A stretch of 20,580 bases of DNA, from positions 1 to 20,580 of the IMG/VR virus record IMGVR_UViG_3300045999_001604; one strand, written 5' to 3'. This document shows, piece by piece, positions 15,189-20,580 of this stretch (position 1 is its first letter; every line of letters begins with the position of its first letter). The translations under genes were made by a program, and so were the position numbers. The DNA is from a virus. The notes beneath the pieces are model-generated. The model saw nothing but the letters and a program-made list of their open reading frames with translations, was not told where the DNA came from and ran no database searches.

Positions 15189-15730
15189 TATGCCGCCCTT
15201 ATCATACAAGCCGAAAATGTATTTAATCTAGCACTAGTTTGTAATGTTAAATTGCCACCTGAGTTTTGCCACCCATAAATTTCTACATAATCAGTAGAAC
15301 CATTTAAATAAAGAACAGTTGAAGCCGTACATTGTGCTCCAACGGAAGTATTATTTGGTGCGGCACTTCCACCAGCTACTTCTGCACCATTTTTATAAAT
15401 AGCAAATTGACCATATCCTAAAGCTGCGCCTGAAGGCGAAAAGTTACCATTTACTTGATAATAACCAGCAACTAATGGTGTAAAACGATAATTTGTAGTG
15501 TTGTCGTAAGCAGAAGCTGTATCAAAATTTTCTACATTAAATTGAATTTTTGTAAATGTTGAATTTGATAAAGTTTGACCTAAATTTGAATAAGCACTAA
15601 ACGCTGGCTGATTGCCGCTAACCATTACTTCACCACTAGCAGCAGGTAATGTTTGCGTAAAGTTACTAGCCGTTGTTGGTTCATTAATTGTTATAGAACC
15701 ACCGCTTGTAGATTGTAAAACTATGCTCAT
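15188..15730 (-). CDS. C1q-like jelly-roll receptor-binding protein (180 aa)
   Basis: The ATG at 15730 is chosen because it overlaps the upstream stop as ATGA; a start 4 codons earlier is less likely. Residues 1-38 (SIVLQSTSGGSITINEPTTA, then TQTLPAASGEVMV) are a short fibre-type N-terminus. Residues 41-180 follow the C1q/TNF-like pattern: PAFSAYSNL, FTPLVAGYYQVNG, FAIYKNGAEVAGG, STVLYLNGSTDYVEIYGWQN and TFSACMI as the last strand. Such domains form compact trimers on fibre tips. The product would be a small trimeric head that binds host surface sugars or proteins. It is the second gene of the cassette, directly after the long fibre that may carry it. Confidence 0.8.
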   Translation of the reverse strand: MSIVLQSTSGGSITINEPTTASNFTQTLPAASGEVMVSGNQPAFSAYSNLGQTLSNSTFTKIQFNVENFDTASAYDNTTNYRFTPLVAGYYQVNGNFSPSGAALGYGQFAIYKNGAEVAGGSAAPNNTSVGAQCTASTVLYLNGSTDYVEIYGWQNSGGNLTLQTSARLNTFSACMIRAA

Positions 15731-17940
15731 AAGACCACCCATCTTGAGCCACTAGGAATAGTGACGGTTTGACCACTAGCTATTGTCATCGGCCCTACTG
15801 AGCTTGCTGACGAACCGCTAGGTATGGAATAACTAGCTGAAACTGTATTGGAGTTTACAACTAAGCCATTACTTGCACTAACTATTGGGGCGGTAAGCGT
15901 AGAGCTTGCAAAAGTAAAGTTTGCTGACTGATTTAAAGTTGTTGTGCCTTGTCCATAAGGTACATAACTTGTCGTAAATGTAACGCCTGGGGCTTTATTG
16001 TTAAAAGTAGTCCAGTCTGTGGCACTTAAAGCACCACGATTAACCGCTGAAGCTGTTGGTACTTGCAAAGTAATTACTGGGGTTGTAGTCCCATTGGCTA
16101 CGGTAGAACTAAGGTCAGTACCAGTTGTTCCTAAAGTTAATGCCGCTACGGATGTAACAGTTCCACCGCTAGACGGGCTTGTATTGGTAATGGTGAAGTT
16201 AGGGTATGTACCAGAGGTAGATATTCCTGTACCAGCAGTCAAGACTACTGTTTGGTCAGGGGCAGTATTGGTTACAGTAACAGCACCAGTTGAACCTGAT
16301 ACGCTAATTCCTGTACCAGCTACGGCAGAAGTAACACCTGTATTGGCTAGGGTAATAGAACCCGTGCCATTCGTTACAGATACGCCAGTTCCAGCGGTTA
16401 AGGTGGATTTAGTTAGGGTATTGCCTGTAGTGTTGCCAATTAATAACTGACCATTGGTATAGCTAGTTTGGCCTGTACCACCTTGGTCTACTGCCATTGT
16501 GCCAATAACATGAATATTTTCTGTAGAAACAATTTGTACTGATACGAGCAATGTGCCAACACTAGGGTTTGCCCTAAGAATTACACCCACTTGAATAGAA
16601 TAATTAGGTCTTGTTGGTTCTGTTGCTGTATATGCACCAGCAGTTGTGGCTGATAAGAATACAGCATCACCTTCATTAAATGCTGAAGTATCTAAGCCAT
16701 TGACCAATCCGTTAATAGTTACATAACCAAAGCCATTGTTTGCAATAGTTGTAGTCGTTACACCAATGATGTCAGCAGTAGAAAAGCTAGTTGCTATGGC
16801 TTTAGCAATCGTAGGAGTGTTGCCAGTTGCACCATTAATATAAACCACTGTGCCATCAGGGATTGTTGCCCCTGTTTGATTGCGTACACGGACAATGTTT
16901 TCTTGCCCAATGTTTACAGTCATTTGACTGTTATCGTTGTAATAAGCTAGTGTTTTGGCATCTGTATCGTAGAAAACCTTGCCTTCTAAATAAGTAGGTG
17001 CTGTAACTGGTGTAAAGTTTTCTGCAATAACGCCTGAAATTGCACCTGTATCACTTACTGTAACTATTGAGTTTTGCAGTAATTTGCCAGTAGTGGTGTC
17101 AAATCTAGCTATTGCATTGTCAGTAGCACTTGCTGGGCCTACTACATCACCACCTAAAGATGGGCTTGAATTAGTAATTACGCCAGTTGTGTTGTCGTAG
17201 CTTATGCCTGTGCCAGCACTTACAGATGTTCTTGCCCTGGCAGTTGTAAAGTATTCGTTTGTACCTTCGGCAATGTTGGTTGTGGTTAATACGACTGTGC
17301 CGGTAAGTCCGTTTACGCTAGTTACTGCATCGGTATTGTCTACCTTCTGCCAAACTGTGCCGTTATAGACTGCCCAATCGCCCACAAGCCAATCAGTAAT
17401 CCCGTTAAGGTTAGTATTACCAGCAACATTGACCACATAGTAATAACCTTTAGTGCCAACAGAAGAAGTAAGAGTAGGGGTATTAGTTGCTGCATCCCAT
17501 GTTCCTTGATAGCTAAGTGCGCCCAATACTGCGGCAGGAAGTTCAGAAACAGGCACTTTACCCCCAGCATCTAGGGTAGCAACGCCTAATGCTACGCCTG
17601 CATCTCTAGTAGAAGCTGTGCCTAAACCTGTAATGTCCGTGTTCGGAATAATTGCCGATGCGGTCAAAGGGGCAGTACCAGTACCCTTGACATAGCCAGT
17701 TAAAGTTGTAGCACCTGTACCGCCATTAGGAACACCAAGCGTACCCGTAATGTTGGATGCAGGGATTGTTACACCGCTAATCGTACCGCCTGTAATGGCT
17801 ACGGCATTGGCATTTTGCTCTGCCATCGTACCAAGGCCAACTAAAGTATGGTCAGCGTTCCAATCACTAGGGCGTACTAAACTTGTGTCTGAATCATCAG
17901 GAATCGTACTAACTTTAGTGTGTTTGACTGTTATTGGCAT
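15727..17940 (-). CDS. Long repetitive tail fibre protein (737 aa)
   Basis: A Thr/Gly/Ala/Val-rich fibre with almost no catalytic residues in context. N-terminal MPITVKHTKVSTIPDDSDTS and VRPSDWNADHTLVGLGTM (1-39) are the usual opening of one fibre type. GTLGVPNGGTGATTLTGYVK (67-86) and VDQGGTGQTSYTNGQLLIGN (484-503) are shaft motifs. Residues 141-201 (YQGTWDAATNTPTLTSSVGT to VWQKVD) form a recurring fibre module. Residues 345-475 hold a second one (RVRNQTGATIPDGTVVYING). Residues 514-600 are several copies of a 25-30-residue unit with GTGIS. The C-terminus MTIASGQTVTIPSGSRWVVL is a typical fibre end. It overlaps the portal stop (TAATG) and opens the adhesin cassette, so it is a likely shaft on which the later binding proteins are mounted. 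Confidence 0.85.
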   Translation of the reverse strand: MPITVKHTKVSTIPDDSDTSLVRPSDWNADHTLVGLGTMAEQNANAVAITGGTISGVTIPASNITGTLGVPNGGTGATTLTGYVKGTGTAPLTASAIIPNTDITGLGTASTRDAGVALGVATLDAGGKVPVSELPAAVLGALSYQGTWDAATNTPTLTSSVGTKGYYYVVNVAGNTNLNGITDWLVGDWAVYNGTVWQKVDNTDAVTSVNGLTGTVVLTTTNIAEGTNEYFTTARARTSVSAGTGISYDNTTGVITNSSPSLGGDVVGPASATDNAIARFDTTTGKLLQNSIVTVSDTGAISGVIAENFTPVTAPTYLEGKVFYDTDAKTLAYYNDNSQMTVNIGQENIVRVRNQTGATIPDGTVVYINGATGNTPTIAKAIATSFSTADIIGVTTTTIANNGFGYVTINGLVNGLDTSAFNEGDAVFLSATTAGAYTATEPTRPNYSIQVGVILRANPSVGTLLVSVQIVSTENIHVIGTMAVDQGGTGQTSYTNGQLLIGNTTGNTLTKSTLTAGTGVSVTNGTGSITLANTGVTSAVAGTGISVSGSTGAVTVTNTAPDQTVVLTAGTGISTSGTYPNFTITNTSPSSGGTVTSVAALTLGTTGTDLSSTVANGTTTPVITLQVPTASAVNRGALSATDWTTFNNKAPGVTFTTSYVPYGQGTTTLNQSANFTFASSTLTAPIVSASNGLVVNSNTVSASYSIPSGSSASSVGPMTIASGQTVTIPSGSRWVVL

Positions 17941-20207
17941 TATTGAACCCCAATGATTTTGCCGTCTTGACCTCTAATTACCGTTTTAGGTCTACTGTGC
18001 TGAGCATTGATTGTGTCTACCAAGGCTGAAATTGCCTGTGCCATCTGCATATTTCCTTGTCCAATAGCGTCTGCAATCGGTTGCATTGGGGATTCCATCG
18101 ACTTAGCCATGTCCATTTCGGTCATGTAAGCCATTGCGCCATCTGATTCATCTGAACCAATACGGGCAACTTCAATCTTTGCCCCGTTGTTAATATGGGC
18201 TAACAAGACTTGGGTATTGCGCTCAGTCATCATCTTCATCTGAGCTACTTTGATTTCCATCTCCCTGTCCATCATATTGCGTTGTTCTTCAAGTTGGAAC
18301 TTTAATTGATTCTCTTGAGCCTGGTACTCTTGCTTGGCTTTCTCTACCTGCATAGCGTTCTGCATCTTTAATTGCTCTAATTGAGCAGTATTCTGCATCT
18401 TGGCTTGTTCTAGCTGCGCTTGCATTTGTAGCTTCTGCATCTCAGGTGAAGGTGGCTTAGGCTGACCTTTGCTTTGTTCTGCTTGAGTGCGGATTTCATC
18501 GGCTGTTTGGTCAATAATGCCTTCCAACTGTTTACCGGCTTTAAACGCAGTTACACCAAACTTGAGCATTTCCATCAATAATGGGGCTAGTTCAGGTGCG
18601 CCTTGTACGGCAGGCATAGCGGTTTGTAAGAATGTACCTACAGACGATAGGAAAGCGATGCGGTCTTGCTTTTCTTGCTGTTCATCCTGATAAATCATGG
18701 AATCGCTAGTTACTTCAATACGGAAGTTCTTAGACGATTCGTTACGCAACAATGCAATGGCTTGGGGAATAAACTGCTGGTCTTGTGGGCTTAACTGCAT
18801 TGCTCCACTAATCTGTACCAAAGTTTCATCGGTAAAGTGGTTGCAAATGATTTGCGCTTTAATGCTTAACAGGGTAGTTGCAAAGTCCACGACGGCGTGT
18901 TGCATGGTCTTTAATCGACCACTAGCGTTGTTAGACTTAATAATCTGTGCGCCAAGGGTTTCATTGGGGTTAGATTGACCACGCTGAATGTCGGCAATAC
19001 CCATCAATTCATAGATTTGACCCTTTACTTGCTCCATTGCGGTATAGCATTGGGCTAGGGCTTGTGCAAATGGGGTAATGTCTACAAGGTCAATCGCACC
19101 CTTCATGCCTTGCTTTTCAGCAAAAGCCATCCAGTTATCTACAGGAATCAGGGTGTTGTTTTCGCCTTCAGAGAACAAACGCTGTAATTCACTAGCACTT
19201 GCATCGTATACGCCACGCACTCTAAGGGCATTAATCAGGCCATCAATACGGTCACATAAAGTGTCTAATTCCCTAGCTTGGTCTTGGTAGATTACAAAGT
19301 CAGGGATTGGCTCTAATGAATCTGTTGTGAGTGTTGAATACAGGGGTTTAGGGCAAGGGAAGAAGCACTCAAGTTGCAATGGGTCATCACGCTCGTCAAT
19401 AATCTTGCCCAAGGACTTGGAAAGCCATAAAACTTTACCTGTTTCTTTGTCCCAAATTTCATAAATGACAGCTTCGTAATTGCCATCCATCGGTTTGTAG
19501 GAGTTCTTATCGTCAGAAGGCTTGGTGTCCAATGGGATTTTGTAGCCCATTTCTTCGCCAAAACGCTCAACAAGTGCAGAGCGTGACATATAAACCTTAC
19601 GCCATACGCAAGTTACTTCTTCCCATGTTCTAGCACCTGGCGAGTGTCCAAACTCTTTCCAATGCACATAATCTACAGGGGCGCACTCGTACTCAATACG
19701 CTCAGGATTCTCATTCTCCATGCCTTCAGGCGTTTCTGCTTCGTCTGAATCTTCGGTTACTTGAAATCCATCATCGGGTTCGCCTACTTCATCGACTGCA
19801 AAGTGTGGCTCGTAACGCACCCAAGATACACCACGACCACCCAAAAGACGGTCTAGGACTGCGTTGTTCATTGCAGACTTGTAATCACCGTAATGCTCAA
19901 TCTCAAACTCTAAAGCCCGTTCTAGCATCATTGACGCTACACGACCAATCGGGTCGTTATCACGGAATCTACGGCTTACATCGGGTCTTGGTAGTCTTGC
20001 AAAGATAGCTGGTTGAATCGTCTGTACATTTGACCAAAGGATATTAAAGCGAGCATTAGGGTTACGGTCATAGCGGCTATCGTCTTTGTACTTCTTAACG
20101 ATTCGGTCTGCTCTAGCTTCCCAACGCTTGTATTGACGCTCATATCCACCGATTGTTTTATACCAATCCTCGTATGTATGATTAACCGTTGCTTTATCGT
20201 TTGCCAT
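17940..20207 (-). CDS. Portal protein, P22 type (755 aa)
   Basis: The portal is the ring at one head vertex through which DNA is packed and leaves. Residues 10-130 (YEDWYKTIGGYERQYKRWEA, RNPNARFNILWSNVQTIQPA, then FARLPRPDVSRR) and LMGIADIQRGQSNPNETLGA (401-420), then QIIKSN, are signatures of the P22-like portal family. Residues 588-670 form a long Q/M/K-rich helical region with repeated EQ-KMQN units, matching the C-terminal barrel known for P22. The length (755) is close to P22 gp1 (725). The ATG at 20207 has AGGG about 8 bases upstream. It lies 55 bases after the terminase stop. The stop overlaps the long fibre start, which is unusual, since scaffold normally follows. Confidence 0.88.
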   Translation of the reverse strand: MANDKATVNHTYEDWYKTIGGYERQYKRWEARADRIVKKYKDDSRYDRNPNARFNILWSNVQTIQPAIFARLPRPDVSRRFRDNDPIGRVASMMLERALEFEIEHYGDYKSAMNNAVLDRLLGGRGVSWVRYEPHFAVDEVGEPDDGFQVTEDSDEAETPEGMENENPERIEYECAPVDYVHWKEFGHSPGARTWEEVTCVWRKVYMSRSALVERFGEEMGYKIPLDTKPSDDKNSYKPMDGNYEAVIYEIWDKETGKVLWLSKSLGKIIDERDDPLQLECFFPCPKPLYSTLTTDSLEPIPDFVIYQDQARELDTLCDRIDGLINALRVRGVYDASASELQRLFSEGENNTLIPVDNWMAFAEKQGMKGAIDLVDITPFAQALAQCYTAMEQVKGQIYELMGIADIQRGQSNPNETLGAQIIKSNNASGRLKTMQHAVVDFATTLLSIKAQIICNHFTDETLVQISGAMQLSPQDQQFIPQAIALLRNESSKNFRIEVTSDSMIYQDEQQEKQDRIAFLSSVGTFLQTAMPAVQGAPELAPLLMEMLKFGVTAFKAGKQLEGIIDQTADEIRTQAEQSKGQPKPPSPEMQKLQMQAQLEQAKMQNTAQLEQLKMQNAMQVEKAKQEYQAQENQLKFQLEEQRNMMDREMEIKVAQMKMMTERNTQVLLAHINNGAKIEVARIGSDESDGAMAYMTEMDMAKSMESPMQPIADAIGQGNMQMAQAISALVDTINAQHSRPKTVIRGQDGKIIGVQ

Positions 20208-20245
20208 AATGTTGCCCTAATGTTGAAGATTTTGGCGAAATGTTG
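20208..20245 (-). repeat. Three copies of CAACATT between terminase and portal
   Basis: The minus strand holds CAACATT at 20239-20245, 20219-20225 and 20208-20214, the last touching the portal ATG. Spacing is 20 and 11 bases. The middle copy is followed by the portal ribosome site AGGG. This could be a binding site for a protein or chance in a short A/T-rich gap. Confidence 0.4.
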
Positions 20246-20262
20246 TCTTATTTTACCTAAAG

Positions 20263-20580
20263 TTAATACCTTTGGTTCATTTTTGTCTTAGTTTCTTTCC
20301 ACATATCATTAATCGTAACATCAGTCTTACCAACAAACAGACCTTTAATTGGTTCATCCTTGGTCACAATCTTAGCTTCATCTTTCCATACGATAGACAA
20401 ATACCGCCAGGCATCCGCGCCATGACTTGTCCAATCATGCCTTGGCTTATCCCTAAATACCTTCTTGTCCTCGTCATATTCCCGTTGGTATTGGCGCAAA
20501 CATTCAATGCCATCCTCGCATTTATGGTCAAACCAAGCTCTAGTTAAGGCTAAACGGCTTGCCTGAATACCGTCTTGCTC
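20263..20580 (-). CDS. terL: Large terminase subunit, C-terminal end only (5' part beyond the window)
   Basis: An open frame enters from the right edge and gives 105 residues to a TAA at 20263. It carries HDWTSHGADAWRYLSIVW (48-65), with Asp49, His53 and Asp56. This H-ADA-RYL phrase is the end of the RNase H-like nuclease domain of phage large terminases; the Asp is usually the last metal-binding residue. The ATPase half lies outside. LTRAWFDHKCEDGIECLRQY (12-31) is the helix before it. A TTG inside the fragment (20499) is not the true start. The protein would cut the concatemeric genome and pump it into the head through the portal coded next. Confidence 0.88.
   Translation of the reverse strand, partial: EQDGIQASRLALTRAWFDHKCEDGIECLRQYQREYDEDKKVFRDKPRHDWTSHGADAWRYLSIVWKDEAKIVTKDEPIKGLFVGKTDVTINDMWKETKTKMNQRY

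Noticed and set aside
15998-16450. A 150-codon open frame on the + strand
   Set aside because: It is antisense to the repetitive long fibre gene; its Val/Pro-rich product simply mirrors GT/AC-rich fibre codons and it has no ribosome site or family match.
15727-17940. Possible diversity-generating retroelement target in the fibre genes
   Set aside because: No reverse transcriptase and no template repeat can be found in the window, and the repeated units in the fibre are protein-level shaft repeats rather than a variable/template pair.
20263-20499. A 78-residue complete gene starting at TTG 20499
   Set aside because: The frame is open through to the window edge and the upstream residues continue the terminase C-terminal domain, so this is a gene fragment and not a small gene.
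1-20580. CRISPR arrays, tRNA genes, integrase or attachment sites
   Set aside because: No regularly spaced repeats, tRNA-like cloverleaf or recombinase motifs were seen; nearly every base is in a minus-strand structural gene or a short spacer.

Overview
The window is a piece of a tailed-phage genome. All 21 protein genes lie on the minus strand, so transcription runs from the right edge (20580) to the left edge (1). The genes are packed almost end to end, mostly joined by ATGA or TAATG overlaps, and many carry a clear AGGAG-type ribosome binding site. No tRNA, integrase, CRISPR array or insertion sequence is visible, and the + strand has only shadow frames. The gene order resembles the late (virion) block of a P22-like short-tailed phage: large terminase, portal, scaffold, coat, gp4-like adaptor, gp10-like tail protein, internal/ejection proteins, then a tail fibre. 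No tape-measure or sheath gene is present. Terminase, portal, MCP and fibre styles recall uncultured aquatic podoviruses (a judgement from memory of protein styles). The host cannot be read from the window; a Gram-negative bacterium is only a guess.

Layout in transcription order. (1) 20580-17940: the C-terminal end of the large terminase and a 755-aa P22-type portal with a long C-terminal helical region. (2) 17940-11472: an adhesin cassette placed between portal and scaffold. It holds a 737-aa repetitive fibre, a C1q-like jelly-roll protein, a 51-aa XkdW-like protein, a 365-aa carbohydrate-binding-type fibre protein, a 56-aa small protein, a fibre with a self-cleaving S74 chaperone domain, a coiled-coil protein with phased FQ motifs, and a TPR-type glycosyltransferase. 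(3) 11475-8651: a small CxxC protein, scaffold, major capsid protein and a 98-aa possible decoration protein. (4) 8631-7936: a strong terminator, a promoter-like box and a 209-aa coiled-coil protein of unknown role. (5) 7933-4479: a second terminator and promoter-like box with a structured leader, then the gp4-like adaptor, the gp10-like tail protein and a GNAT acetyltransferase. (6) 4482-661: three internal/ejection-type proteins, the first ending in a second S74 domain. (7) 668-1: a fibre with a tail-collar tip, cut by the left edge only a few codons before its probable end.

Together the genes would build and package the head (terminase, portal, scaffold, coat), close it and add the short tail (gp4- and gp10-like), load the proteins ejected with DNA, and mount several receptor-binding modules. 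The most unusual points are the large adhesin cassette between portal and scaffold, two separate S74 domains of which one sits on an ejection-type protein, two sugar- or acyl-modifying enzymes inside the virion operon, and two intergenic spacers that share the same terminator, TATAA-like box, AACTACTT motif and ribosome-binding-site layout.
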